The position numbers and the translations under genes were made by a program. Shown one piece after another: positions 1 to 8,434 of a DNA stretch of 64,000 bases. Source of the DNA: Luedemannella flava (lineage in GTDB: Bacteria; Actinomycetota; Actinomycetes; Mycobacteriales; Micromonosporaceae); assembly GCF_039528515.1 (NCBI RefSeq), contig NZ_BAAALT010000008.1, forward strand, positions 5,316 through 69,315, read 5' to 3'. Below the pieces are notes generated by a model. That model was not told where the DNA came from. It saw only the letters and a program-made list of their open reading frames with translations, and made no database searches. How positions within the stretch are numbered: position 1 is the stretch's first letter; every line of letters begins with the position of its first letter.

Positions 1-1
1 G

Positions 2-175
2 GCCCACCAGCTCATCGGCGGCCTGCGCCTGGCCATGGGCTACGTGGGCGCGGAGACCATCGCCGACATGCACAACCGGGGCCAGCTGGTCCGCATCACC
101 GCGGCGGGGCTCAAGGAGAGCCACCCGCACGACATCCAGATGACCGTCGAAGCCCCGAACTACCACACCCGTTAA
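2..175 (+). CDS. guaB: IMP dehydrogenase, C-terminal end (partial)
   Basis: Only the last 57 codons lie in the window; the gene enters from the left edge and stops with TAA at 173-175. The visible part (GGLRLAMGYVGAETIADM, then a tail ending in APNYHTR) is the typical C-terminal end of bacterial IMP dehydrogenase, which oxidises IMP to XMP in guanine nucleotide synthesis. The next gene is a GuaB3-type paralogue, the order seen in mycobacteria (guaB2-guaB3). The ribosome site of that gene, AAGGAG at 174-179, overlaps this stop codon, so the two are probably cotranscribed. Identity rests on the tail and the context; the catalytic part is not visible. Confidence 0.88.
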   Translation, partial: AHQLIGGLRLAMGYVGAETIADMHNRGQLVRITAAGLKESHPHDIQMTVEAPNYHTR

Positions 176-187
176 GGAGCAGCCGCC

Positions 188-1309
188 GTGCGAGATGTCG
201 TCGAGATCGGCCTGGGCAAGACCGCGCAGCGGGGTTACCACCTGGACGACGTGGCGATCGTGCCCAGCCGTCGCACCCGCGACGTCAACGACGTCTCCAC
301 GGCGTGGCAGTTGGACGCGTACCGGTTCGACATCCCGTGCGTCGCGCACCCGAGCGACGCCACGATGAGCCCCGACACCGCCGTGGCGCTGGGCCGGCTC
401 GGCGGCCTCGGCGTGCTCAACGTCGAGGGCCTGTGGTGCCGGTACGAGGACCCGTCCAAGCTGCTGGAGGAGCTGTCCCGGCTCGACGACGACGGCATCG
501 CGGCGACCCGCCGCCTCCAGGAGGCGTACGCGGAGCCGATCAAGCCGGAGCTGATCGCCGAGCGCGTCAAGGTCATCCGCGACGGCGGCGTGACGGTGGC
601 GGTGCGGGTGTCCCCGCAGCACACCCTCGCGCTCGCCCCGGTGATCCTCGACGCGGGCGTGGACATCCTCGTCATCCAGGGCACGATCGTCTCGGCGGAG
701 CACGTCTCGACGACCGACGAGCCGCTCAACCTGAAGGAGTTCATCGCCGACCTGGACCTGCCGGTCATCGCGGGCGGCTGCACGGACTACAAGACGGCGC
801 TGCACCTCATGCGCACCGGCGCGGCCGGCGTCATCGTGGGCGTGGGCGCCGACGAGCTGGCCACCACCGACCGGGTGCTGGGCATCCGCGTCCCGATGGC
901 CACCGCGATCGCCGACGCGGCCGCGGCCCGCCGCGACTACCTCGACGAGACCGGTGGCCGGTACGTACACCTCATCGCCGACGGCGGCATCGACACCTCC
1001 GGCGACATCGCCAAGGCGCTGGGCTGCGGCGCGGACGCCGTCATGCTCGGCGACGCGCTGACCCGGGCCGAGGGCGCCCCGGCCGGCGGCGCCTGGTGGC
1101 ACTCGGCGGCGAGCCACCCCGATCTGCCCCGCGGCCTGTACGGGCTGGCCGACGAGCCGCTCGGCTCGCTGCAGCAGCTGCTCTACGGCCCGTCGAACGA
1201 CCCCGACGGCTCGTTGAACCTGTTCGGCGGCCTGCGCCGCGCGATGGCCAAGTGCGGCTACCGTGATCTCAAGGAGTTCCAGAAGGTCGGGTTGGTCCTC
1301 GACCGTTGA
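188..1309 (+). CDS. guaB3: GuaB3-family IMP dehydrogenase-related protein
   Basis: A 373-residue TIM-barrel protein of the IMP dehydrogenase/GMP reductase superfamily, starting at GTG 188 with AAGGAG eight bases upstream. It has no CBS-domain insert and is shorter than true IMP dehydrogenase (about 500 residues). The phosphate-binding region reads LIADGGI...GDIAKALGCGADAVMLG, as in the family. The loop that normally holds the catalytic cysteine (GxGSxCxT) reads GVGADELATTD here, with no cysteine. It is therefore unlikely to be a normal IMP dehydrogenase; its reaction cannot be named from the sequence. It sits directly after guaB and its stop overlaps the likely start of the following peptidase gene, as part of the guaB2-guaB3-choD block. 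Confidence 0.88.
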   Translation: MRDVVEIGLGKTAQRGYHLDDVAIVPSRRTRDVNDVSTAWQLDAYRFDIPCVAHPSDATMSPDTAVALGRLGGLGVLNVEGLWCRYEDPSKLLEELSRLDDDGIAATRRLQEAYAEPIKPELIAERVKVIRDGGVTVAVRVSPQHTLALAPVILDAGVDILVIQGTIVSAEHVSTTDEPLNLKEFIADLDLPVIAGGCTDYKTALHLMRTGAAGVIVGVGADELATTDRVLGIRVPMATAIADAAAARRDYLDETGGRYVHLIADGGIDTSGDIAKALGCGADAVMLGDALTRAEGAPAGGAWWHSAASHPDLPRGLYGLADEPLGSLQQLLYGPSNDPDGSLNLFGGLRRAMAKCGYRDLKEFQKVGLVLDR

Positions 1310-2778
1310 GCCGGACGGTGCGGGTGGGATCGACGGGGACGGGTGGTTGGCGGCGCTGGGCGACCGTAGCGGGCGTCACCGTCGTGCTCGCCGGCTGCGG
1401 CGCCGCTGAGCCGCTGCCGGTCTGGCAGCCGCCCACCCTCGGCGCCGCGGTGACGGTGGCGCCCGGGGTCGGCGCGCCCGGCCTGGGCGATCCCTACTAC
1501 CCGGGCGCCGGCAACGGCGGGTACGACGTCGCCCACTACGACCTGGGCCTCACCTACGACCCCGCCGGGCATCGGATCACCGCCCGCGCGTCGATCGAGG
1601 CGACGGCGCTGGTCGCGTTGTCCCGCTTCAACCTGGACCTGCACGGCCTCATCGTCGCCTCCGCGACCGTGGCCGGCCAGCCGGCGACCGTGTCCCGGGC
1701 CGGGGACGAGCTCACCGTGACCCCGGCCGCCCCGCTTGCCGCGGGCGCTGCGTTCACCACCGTCATCGAGTACTCCGGGGCGCCGACGGCGTACCGGGAG
1801 CCGGGCCTGTCCGGCGGGGAGGGCTTCGTCCAGCACGACGAGGGGGCGCTCGCGCTGGGGCAGCCGGAGGGCGCGGCGTCCTGGTTCCCGTGCAACGACC
1901 ACCCCTCCGACAAGGCCACCTACGACATCAGCCTGACCGTGCCCGGCGACCTCGCGGCGCTGAGCAACGGTGTGCTGGTGGGCAAGGTCAAGCACGACGG
2001 GCACACGACGTGGCGCTGGGAGACCCACTCGCCCATGGCGACGTACCTGGCCACGGCCGTGATCGGCGACTATGAGGTGCGCTCCGGCACGCACGACGGC
2101 ATGCCCGTGATCATCGCTGTGGCGACCGGTCTGCCGGACACGGTCAGCGACGCCATCGACCGTACCCCCGAGATCCTTGATTTCCTGGAGACGAAGTTCG
2201 GGCCGTACCCGTTCGACACGGTCGGCGGGATCGTGCACGACGACACGGACATGCGGTTCGCGCTGGAGAACCAGACCCGACCCGTGTACGTGTCGTCGTT
2301 CTTCGTGGGGCCCAAGCCGCCCGTGACGGTGATCGCGCACGAGCTGGCCCACCAGTGGTACGGCGACAGCGTGTCGGTGCGCGACTGGCGCGACATCTGG
2401 CTCAACGAGAGCTTCGCGACCTACGCCGGCTGGCTGTGGGCCGAGAAGGAGTACCGTCGGCCGCTCGCGACCTCGTTCAACAACGCGTACGACTCGGCCG
2501 AGCCGGAGGTGTGGACCATCCCGCCGGCCAACCCGGGCCGCGAGCACCTGTTCAGCGACTCGGTCTACGACCGGGGCGCGATGACCCTGTACGCCCTCAA
2601 GGAGGCGATCGGCGACGCCGCGTTCGACCGGATCCTGACGGGCTGGCCGGTCGAGCACCGGGACGGCAACGTCAGTACGGCTGACTTCATCGCGTACGCC
2701 GAGAAGATCTCCGGCAAGCAGCTCGACGACCTGTTCCAGGCCTGGGCCTACGGCACGACCAAGCCGCCGAAGCCCTAG
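1306..2778 (+). CDS. M1-family zinc metallopeptidase, lipoprotein
   Basis: A 490-residue protein (from TTG 1306; GTG 1318 is an in-frame alternative and the choice is uncertain). The N-terminus has a basic stretch, a hydrophobic core and a lipobox (VLAGC), so it is probably a membrane-anchored extracellular lipoprotein. The M1 aminopeptidase signature is complete: HELAH at residues 345-349 and the third zinc ligand Glu368 (HExxH-x18-E). The exopeptidase motif is present in altered form as FALEN near residue 320, and a candidate catalytic tyrosine lies in SVYDRGAM. It is shorter than full-length PepN (about 850 residues), so the C-terminal helical domain is missing, as in other short secreted M1 enzymes. 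The substrate is unknown. It is inserted between guaB3 and choD. Confidence 0.9.
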   Translation: MSRTVRVGSTGTGGWRRWATVAGVTVVLAGCGAAEPLPVWQPPTLGAAVTVAPGVGAPGLGDPYYPGAGNGGYDVAHYDLGLTYDPAGHRITARASIEATALVALSRFNLDLHGLIVASATVAGQPATVSRAGDELTVTPAAPLAAGAAFTTVIEYSGAPTAYREPGLSGGEGFVQHDEGALALGQPEGAASWFPCNDHPSDKATYDISLTVPGDLAALSNGVLVGKVKHDGHTTWRWETHSPMATYLATAVIGDYEVRSGTHDGMPVIIAVATGLPDTVSDAIDRTPEILDFLETKFGPYPFDTVGGIVHDDTDMRFALENQTRPVYVSSFFVGPKPPVTVIAHELAHQWYGDSVSVRDWRDIWLNESFATYAGWLWAEKEYRRPLATSFNNAYDSAEPEVWTIPPANPGREHLFSDSVYDRGAMTLYALKEAIGDAAFDRILTGWPVEHRDGNVSTADFIAYAEKISGKQLDDLFQAWAYGTTKPPKP

Positions 2779-2812
2779 CCAGGGGATTCACCCGCGCGCA
2801 ACAATTCCCAGC

Positions 2813-4513
2813 GTGTACGACGTGGTGATCATCGGTTCGGGGTTCGGCGGCAGCGTGGCCGCGCTGCGCCTCGCGGAGAAGGGCTACCGGGTCGCCGTGG
2901 TGGAGGCTGGTCGCCGCTTCGCCGACCACGAACTGCCCCGCACGTCGTGGCGGCTGCGCCGGTTCCTGTGGGCGCCCGCCCTCGGCTGCCGAGGCATCCA
3001 GCGGATGGACTTCATCCGCGGCCGGCGCGGCGCCGGCGGGGTCCTCGTGCTGTCCGGGGCCGGCGTCGGCGGCGGCAGCCTCGTCTACGCCAACACGCTC
3101 TACGAGCCGCCCGCCGAGGTCTTCGCCGACCCTCAGTGGGCCTCGATCACCGACTGGGCGACCGAGCTGGCCCCGCACTACGACCAGGCGTCGCGGATGC
3201 TGGGCGTGACCCGCTACCCCCGGATGACGCCGGCCGACGACGCGCTGCTGTCCGTGGCGCGGCGCCTGGGCGTCTCGTCGTCGTTTCAGCTCACCCCGGT
3301 CGGTGTGCACCTGGGGTCGCCGGGTGTCACGGTGCCGGACCCGTATTTCGGTGGGGTCGGGCCTTCCCGGGCTGGCTGCCAGCACTGCGGCTCGTGCATG
3401 ACCGGGTGCCGCCACAACGCCAAGAACACCCTGGTCAAGAACTACCTCTACCTCGCCGAACGTGCAGGGGTGGAGATCATCGCGGACACCTCGGCCACCG
3501 CGGTGGTCCCGCTCGGATCTGGGGAGTACGCCGTCACAACGGTTCGTTCCGGGTCTCTACTGCGCCGGCGGCGTCGCGAGCTGCGAGCCACTCAGGTGAT
3601 CTTCGCGGCCGGGACGCTCGGGACGCAGCGGCTGCTGCACCGGATGCGGGCCACCGGCGCGCTGCCGTCGTTGTCGGACCGGGTCGGGGCGCTGACCCGG
3701 ACCAACTCGGAGGCCGTGCTGGGCGCGTCCGTGCCGACCCGCGCGGCCCGCAAACGCGGCCTCGACTTCACCGAGGGCGTCGCGATCACCAGCTCGATCC
3801 ACCCGGACGCGGACACCCACATCGAGTCGGTCCGCTACGGCCGCGGCTCCAACGCGATGGCCCTGCTGCAGACGGTGCTGACCGACGGCGGCCCGCGGCG
3901 GGCCCGGCGTTGGCTCGCGACCCTGCTGCGGCACCCGGTCACCGCGGCCCGCACCCTGTCGGTGCGCGGCTGGTCGCAGCGGACGGTCGTCGCGCTGGTC
4001 ATGCAGACCCTCGACAACTCGCTGACCCTGGTGCAGCGGCGGAACCTGGTGGGCCGGTTGAAGCTCCGGGCCACGCCGGGGCACGGGGCCCCGAGCCCGG
4101 ACTGGATCCCGGCCGGTAACAGGGCGGCCCGGCTGCTCGCCGAGGAGATCGACGGGGTGCCGGGCGGCTCGGTCACGGAGATCCTCTCGATGCCGGTCAC
4201 GGCGCACATCCTGGGCGGTGCGGCGATCGGCGCGTCCCCGGCGTCCGGCGTCGTGGACGGGTACCACCGGGTGTTCGGGCATCCGGGGTTGCACGTCGTC
4301 GACGGTGCGGCGGTGCCGGCGAACCTCGGTGTGAACCCGTCTTTGACGATCGCGGCGCTGGCCGAGCGGGCGATGTCGTTCTGGCCGAACGTGGGCGAGG
4401 CCGACCCACGCCCGCCGCTGGGCGAGGCGTATAGACCGGTCGCGCCCGTAGCGCCGCGCAGCGAGGCGGTCCCGGCAGGCGCACCCGCAGCGCTACGACG
4501 CCCTCGTGATTAA
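2813..4513 (+). CDS. choD: GMC-family FAD oxidoreductase, ChoD-like
   Basis: A 566-residue flavoprotein starting at GTG 2813. The N-terminal Rossmann motif VVIIGSGFGGSVAA binds FAD, and a second family stretch (GAGVGGGSLVYANTLYEPP) follows near residue 85. The C-terminus has the GMC-type segment HILGGAAIG...VVDGAAVPANLGVNPSLTI with the conserved Asn and nearby His. It resembles mycobacterial ChoD, annotated as cholesterol oxidase, and the guaB2-guaB3-choD order supports orthology. A cysteine cluster C189-x2-C-x2-C-x3-C199 lies mid-protein and could bind a metal or iron-sulfur centre. The steroid substrate is inferred from the family only. The gene ends on a TTAA tetranucleotide shared with the convergent gene. 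Confidence 0.82.
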   Translation: MYDVVIIGSGFGGSVAALRLAEKGYRVAVVEAGRRFADHELPRTSWRLRRFLWAPALGCRGIQRMDFIRGRRGAGGVLVLSGAGVGGGSLVYANTLYEPPAEVFADPQWASITDWATELAPHYDQASRMLGVTRYPRMTPADDALLSVARRLGVSSSFQLTPVGVHLGSPGVTVPDPYFGGVGPSRAGCQHCGSCMTGCRHNAKNTLVKNYLYLAERAGVEIIADTSATAVVPLGSGEYAVTTVRSGSLLRRRRRELRATQVIFAAGTLGTQRLLHRMRATGALPSLSDRVGALTRTNSEAVLGASVPTRAARKRGLDFTEGVAITSSIHPDADTHIESVRYGRGSNAMALLQTVLTDGGPRRARRWLATLLRHPVTAARTLSVRGWSQRTVVALVMQTLDNSLTLVQRRNLVGRLKLRATPGHGAPSPDWIPAGNRAARLLAEEIDGVPGGSVTEILSMPVTAHILGGAAIGASPASGVVDGYHRVFGHPGLHVVDGAAVPANLGVNPSLTIAALAERAMSFWPNVGEADPRPPLGEAYRPVAPVAPRSEAVPAGAPAALRRPRD

Positions 4514-5415
4514 GGCCCCGTGTCGAGTCGTGCGAGTGCCTCGGGAGCGATGTCGAGCAAGTCGAGGCCGGCCGCGACCGTCAGGAGCAACTCGGCGTCA
4601 TTGCCATCGAGATCGGTGAGATACAGGTCGCTGCTGCCGTACATCTGGGACAGGAACCGGCCGTCGACAATTGCCAACGAATTCCTCCACCGATCCTGAG
4701 AGTGGAGACGCCGCGTGGATCCGTCACGGACATCCACGAGATCTGCGGGCGGGGAAAACTCCTCGCTCGGCTCATCGACAAGGATCACGTGGTGGTCGTC
4801 GACCCATGAGCCGTTCGTACAGCCCACTATGGCTCGGCGCTCGTAGTGACGCAGGACAGCGCCGGAACGAACGTTTACGATCACCGTAGCCACGCCATCG
4901 ATATGCGTGAGGTAGTAGGTGGCTGCGACCATGTCGCCGCTGGGCGACCACGCGATAACAGCCTCGTTCAGCGAAGCTCCTCCAGCGCCCGACCAAGCGC
5001 GCCGCCGGGTCAGGGCTTCGAGGTCCACAAGATCGATACAGACGACCTCATCATCGTCGTCGCTCAGCGTCGCGACGGTTCGCCCATCGGGAGCAACTGC
5101 CGCAAGGACGTCGAAGTAGCCGTCGGGCCTGTAGAGGCGGCGATTGTGGCCGTCTGCCAAGCGGTGAAGGACAAGCAGCATGGTCCGGCCGCCGTCCTCG
5201 AGAACAGAGAACAGCAAGTACCGGCCGTCGTGCGACAGCGCAAGCGGACGCAGGATGCCGTCCGAAGGAACGCCCGCGAAGGCTGCAAAGCGGCCGGTGT
5301 CAGCGTCCAGGAGCAAGATCCGCTCCACGCCCGCGCTGGTGGCACGCGCCGCAAGCGCAGCGCGTGCCACCGGCCGCTCGGGCGTCTCGCGGTCGAGGGT
5401 CCAAGGTTTGCTCAT
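4510..5415 (-). CDS. Hypothetical protein, probable beta-propeller
   Basis: A 301-residue protein from ATG 5415, whose start overlaps the stop of the upstream membrane-protein gene (ATGA), so translation is probably coupled. No signal peptide or membrane segment is visible. Repeated blade-like units are present: LALSHDGRYLLFSV, AVAPDGRTVATLSDD, IAWSPSGDMVAATYY and similar, each a PDG-type turn between beta strands, as in WD40/TolB-like propellers. I do not recognise a specific family or activity. Its stop TAA (4512-4510) shares the TTAA tetranucleotide with the stop of the convergent choD-like gene. Pairing with a membrane protein suggests a cytoplasmic partner role, but that is inference. 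Confidence 0.75.
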   Translation of the reverse strand: MSKPWTLDRETPERPVARAALAARATSAGVERILLLDADTGRFAAFAGVPSDGILRPLALSHDGRYLLFSVLEDGGRTMLLVLHRLADGHNRRLYRPDGYFDVLAAVAPDGRTVATLSDDDDEVVCIDLVDLEALTRRRAWSGAGGASLNEAVIAWSPSGDMVAATYYLTHIDGVATVIVNVRSGAVLRHYERRAIVGCTNGSWVDDHHVILVDEPSEEFSPPADLVDVRDGSTRRLHSQDRWRNSLAIVDGRFLSQMYGSSDLYLTDLDGNDAELLLTVAAGLDLLDIAPEALARLDTGP

Positions 5416-6776
5416 AGTCGGGGCGAGGCGCGGAGGAAGACGACGGCGGCCTTGTCCTCGACGGCGAGGCGCCAGCGTGGGTCGGTGCGCAGGCCCGCGA
5501 CCCGGGAGTCGGTGGATCGCACCAGGACACAGGTGACGCCACGGGCGACGATGTCGTCGACCGACAGGCTGCTCAGCTCCGTGATGAGTGCGGCGCCGTA
5601 GAGGTCGCTCCGGGAGTCCAGGCTCACCGGCACGTCGGGCCGCGCGAGGATCACCATTCCGCCCAGCACGTAGGAGTTGAACAGCTTGCAGCCGGAAGGC
5701 AGCGCCGCCGTGAGCTCCGTGCCGTAGGCCGAGCGCCCGGGTTGAGCCAGCGCCGCCCCGGCTGGTGCGAGCATCGCCGCGACAGCCACAGAGACCACCG
5801 CGATCAGCCAGCGTCGCCGTCGTTCCAGGACGGCCGCCACGGCCGGCAGACCGGCGGCAGAAGCGACGAGGGGCAGTGCCACCGCGCCGGTGATGGGCAG
5901 GAACCGGACCATCGTGGCGCCGGCGACCGCCAAGGCGATGACGATGAGCGCCGGTCCCCACCACCGGCGGACGATCGCCACCGCGACGGCGGCCGCGGCG
6001 ACCACGAGCATGGCGACGTCCTGCCAGTTCGACAGGGTCATCGGGGCCCACTCCTTGATGGTCGCGGACGCGTCGCGCACCCGCGAGGCCTGCGTGAACA
6101 CGTCCAGACCGTAGGGGTTGACGACGGCGCCGACCACGCTCGCGGCGGCCAGGCCCGCGTAGCGCCACCAGGCGGGTGACCGCCGACCGGCGGTGACGGC
6201 GTCCGCGGCGCAGAGGATGGCGACGATGAGGACGCCGAGGGTCGCGGCGGCGTGGAGGTTGACCCAGACCACCTGGAGGGCGACCACGCCGACCAGGCCG
6301 GCGAGCGCGGACCGTGCACGGTTGAGAACGAGTCCCACGAGCAGGATCAGCAGCGGCACTGCCGCGTAGTCCACCAGATGGGGACGTGAACTGAACCAGG
6401 GAATGAAAAGGACAGTCCCGGCAACCAGCACCACAACCACCGCCGCCGGCGGGGCTGCCCAGGCGCGGGCCAGCAGCAGCATGGCGCCCAGCGCCAGCCA
6501 GGCGAACACCGCGCCGAGCAGCGCGGCACCGGCCATCCCACCGAGGTGGTGGGCGCCGGCCAGGAGCACGTCGTAGCCCCACGAGTTCAGCACCCAGGGG
6601 CGGCCAGGGACGGTCCAGGAGAACGGGTCCGCGGCTGGCAGGCGTCCGGTGTCCCAGATCAGCTGTCCGGTCCGGATCTGCCACCACGGGTCGGAGTCGA
6701 CGAGCTTGCCGGCGGAGATCGCGGCGGACGGCGCCAGGGCGAGCCAGGCCAGGAGCCAGCGGACCCTGTCCGTCAT
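5412..6776 (-). CDS. Polytopic membrane protein, GT-C-like
   Basis: A 454-residue integral membrane protein. The start chosen is ATG 6776, preceded by a strong AGGAGGGG site; an in-frame ATG at 6809 lacks such a site. About ten hydrophobic segments are visible. The first loop carries DSDPWWQIRTGQLIWDTG followed by ADPFSWT, a pattern found in large uncharacterised bacterial membrane proteins related in layout to GT-C glycosyltransferases, where an acidic motif lies in the first extracytoplasmic loop. A short soluble C-terminal domain follows the last helix. The substrate and reaction are unknown. It forms a two-gene unit with the propeller gene and is divergent from guaA. Confidence 0.78.
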   Translation of the reverse strand: MTDRVRWLLAWLALAPSAAISAGKLVDSDPWWQIRTGQLIWDTGRLPAADPFSWTVPGRPWVLNSWGYDVLLAGAHHLGGMAGAALLGAVFAWLALGAMLLLARAWAAPPAAVVVVLVAGTVLFIPWFSSRPHLVDYAAVPLLILLVGLVLNRARSALAGLVGVVALQVVWVNLHAAATLGVLIVAILCAADAVTAGRRSPAWWRYAGLAAASVVGAVVNPYGLDVFTQASRVRDASATIKEWAPMTLSNWQDVAMLVVAAAAVAVAIVRRWWGPALIVIALAVAGATMVRFLPITGAVALPLVASAAGLPAVAAVLERRRRWLIAVVSVAVAAMLAPAGAALAQPGRSAYGTELTAALPSGCKLFNSYVLGGMVILARPDVPVSLDSRSDLYGAALITELSSLSVDDIVARGVTCVLVRSTDSRVAGLRTDPRWRLAVEDKAAVVFLRASPRL

Positions 6777-6847
6777 GTCCCCTCCTGCCCGGTCGTCGAG
6801 GGCTGCCATGATGTCACGCCACCGGAGGAGGCGCCGGCAGGCCTCGG

Positions 6848-6853
6848 TAGGCT
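6848..6853 (+). promoter_or_regulatory. Candidate -10 element of guaA (leaderless)
   Basis: TAGGCT, a good match to the actinobacterial TANNNT -10 hexamer, ends seven bases before the ATG at 6861. Transcription starting at the usual distance would begin at or beside that start codon, giving a leaderless mRNA. No clear -35 hexamer was recognised. Confidence 0.5.
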
Positions 6854-6860
6854 CATGCGC

Positions 6861-8414
6861 ATGAGCATTCCGCGGCCGGTTCTTGTTGTTGACTTCGGCG
6901 CCCAGTACGCCCAGCTGATCGCGCGGCGGGTGCGTGAGGCCAAGGTCTATTCGGAGATCGTGCCGCACACGATGCCGGCCGCCGAGATGCTGGCGAAGCA
7001 GCCGGCGGCCGTGATCCTGTCGGGCGGGCCGTCGAGCGTGTACGAGCCGGGCGCGCCCCAGATCGACGCCGCCCTCTTCGACAGCGACGTGCCGGTGTTC
7101 GGCATCTGCTACGGCTTCCAGGCGATGGCCCAGGTCCTCGGCGGCACGGTCAGCCACACCGGACTGCGGGAGTACGGGCGCACCGAGCTGACCGCGTCGC
7201 CCGAGTCGAGCACGCTCTTCGGCGGGCTCCCCGGCGAGCAGCGGGTGTGGATGAGCCACGGCGACAGCGTCACGGCCGCCCCGGCCGGGTTCGCGGTGAC
7301 GGCCAGTACGGCCGGCGCGCCGGTCGCCGCCTTCGAGGACCTGGCGACCCGCCGGGCCGGGGTGCAGTTCCACCCCGAGGTCGCGCACACGCCCTACGGC
7401 CAGGCCGTACTCGAGCGGTTTCTGCATGAGGTCGCCGGCATCGCGCCTGCCTGGACCAGCGACAACATCATCGACGAGCAGGTCGCGGCGATCCGGGCCA
7501 AGGTCGGCGGCGGGCGGGTGATCTGCGGGCTGTCCGGCGGGGTCGACTCGGCGGTGGCCGCCGCCCTGGTGCACAAGGCCGTCGGCGACCAGCTGACCTG
7601 TGTCTTCGTCGACCACGGGCTGCTGCGCGCGGGCGAGGCCGAGCAGGTCGAGAAGGACTACGTGGCGGCGACCGGCATCAACCTCAAGGTCGTCGACGCG
7701 GCCGACCGGTTCCTCGGCGCGCTGGCCGGGGTCACGGACCCCGAGACCAAGCGCAAGATCATTGGCCGGGAGTTCATCCGGGTCTTCGAGCAGGCCGCGC
7801 GCGAGCTGGAGTCGGAGAGCCACGTCGAGTTCCTCGTGCAGGGCACGCTGTACCCGGACGTGGTCGAGTCCGGCGGCGGCACCGGCACGGCGAACATCAA
7901 GTCGCACCACAACGTGGGTGGCCTCCCCGACGACCTGGCGTTCACGTTGGTCGAGCCGCTGCGCACGCTCTTCAAGGACGAGGTCCGCACCGTCGGCTCG
8001 CAGCTCGGGCTGCCGGACGCGATCGTGTGGCGGCACCCGTTCCCGGGCCCCGGCCTGGCCATCCGGATCATCGGCGAGGTCACCCGCGACCGGCTCGACC
8101 TGCTGCGCCAGGCCGACCACATCGCCCGCGAGGAGCTGACCGCGTCCGGCCTCGACCGCGACGTGTGGCAGTTCCCCGTCGTGCTGCTGGCCGACGTGCG
8201 GTCGGTCGGCGTGCAGGGCGACGGGCGCACCTACGGCCACCCGGTCGTGTTGCGGCCCGTGTCCAGCGACGACGCGATGACCGCCGACTGGTCGCGGCTG
8301 CCGCACGACCTCATCGCGCGCATCTCGAACCGCATCACCAACGAGGTGCCGGGCGTCAACCGCGTCGTGCTCGACGTGACGAGCAAGCCGCCGGGCACCA
8401 TCGAATGGGAGTGA
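6861..8414 (+). CDS. guaA: GMP synthase (glutamine-hydrolysing)
   Basis: A 517-residue enzyme that amidates XMP to GMP using glutamine and ATP. The N-terminal class I glutamine amidotransferase domain has Cys83 in GICYGFQ and the His171/Glu173 pair in FHPEV. The ATP-pyrophosphatase domain has the P-loop SGGVDS at residues 225-230, and the C-terminal dimerisation domain ends with VTSKPPGTIEWE, the classical GuaA tail. The length is normal for the family. ATG 6861 is preferred over ATG 6855 because it fits the TAGGCT promoter spacing. It lies about 5.5 kb downstream of the guaB genes, so two parts of the guanine pathway are close together. Confidence 0.97.
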   Translation: MSIPRPVLVVDFGAQYAQLIARRVREAKVYSEIVPHTMPAAEMLAKQPAAVILSGGPSSVYEPGAPQIDAALFDSDVPVFGICYGFQAMAQVLGGTVSHTGLREYGRTELTASPESSTLFGGLPGEQRVWMSHGDSVTAAPAGFAVTASTAGAPVAAFEDLATRRAGVQFHPEVAHTPYGQAVLERFLHEVAGIAPAWTSDNIIDEQVAAIRAKVGGGRVICGLSGGVDSAVAAALVHKAVGDQLTCVFVDHGLLRAGEAEQVEKDYVAATGINLKVVDAADRFLGALAGVTDPETKRKIIGREFIRVFEQAARELESESHVEFLVQGTLYPDVVESGGGTGTANIKSHHNVGGLPDDLAFTLVEPLRTLFKDEVRTVGSQLGLPDAIVWRHPFPGPGLAIRIIGEVTRDRLDLLRQADHIAREELTASGLDRDVWQFPVVLLADVRSVGVQGDGRTYGHPVVLRPVSSDDAMTADWSRLPHDLIARISNRITNEVPGVNRVVLDVTSKPPGTIEWE

Positions 8415-8422
8415 CCGGGCCG

Positions 8423-8428
8423 TAGGCT
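8423..8428 (+). promoter_or_regulatory. Candidate -10 element of prepilin peptidase gene
   Basis: TAGGCT lies six bases before GTG 8435 and there is no Shine-Dalgarno sequence in between, so a leaderless transcript is predicted. It sits in the 20-bp gap after guaA, so the pilus locus may have its own promoter here. Confidence 0.45.
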
Positions 8429-8434
8429 GCCCGG

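Noticed and set aside
1258..2658. 466-codon open frame on the minus strand
   Set aside because: It is antisense to the M1 peptidase gene, with an Arg/Gly/Val-rich composition typical of frames opened by high G+C; no motif or ribosome site.
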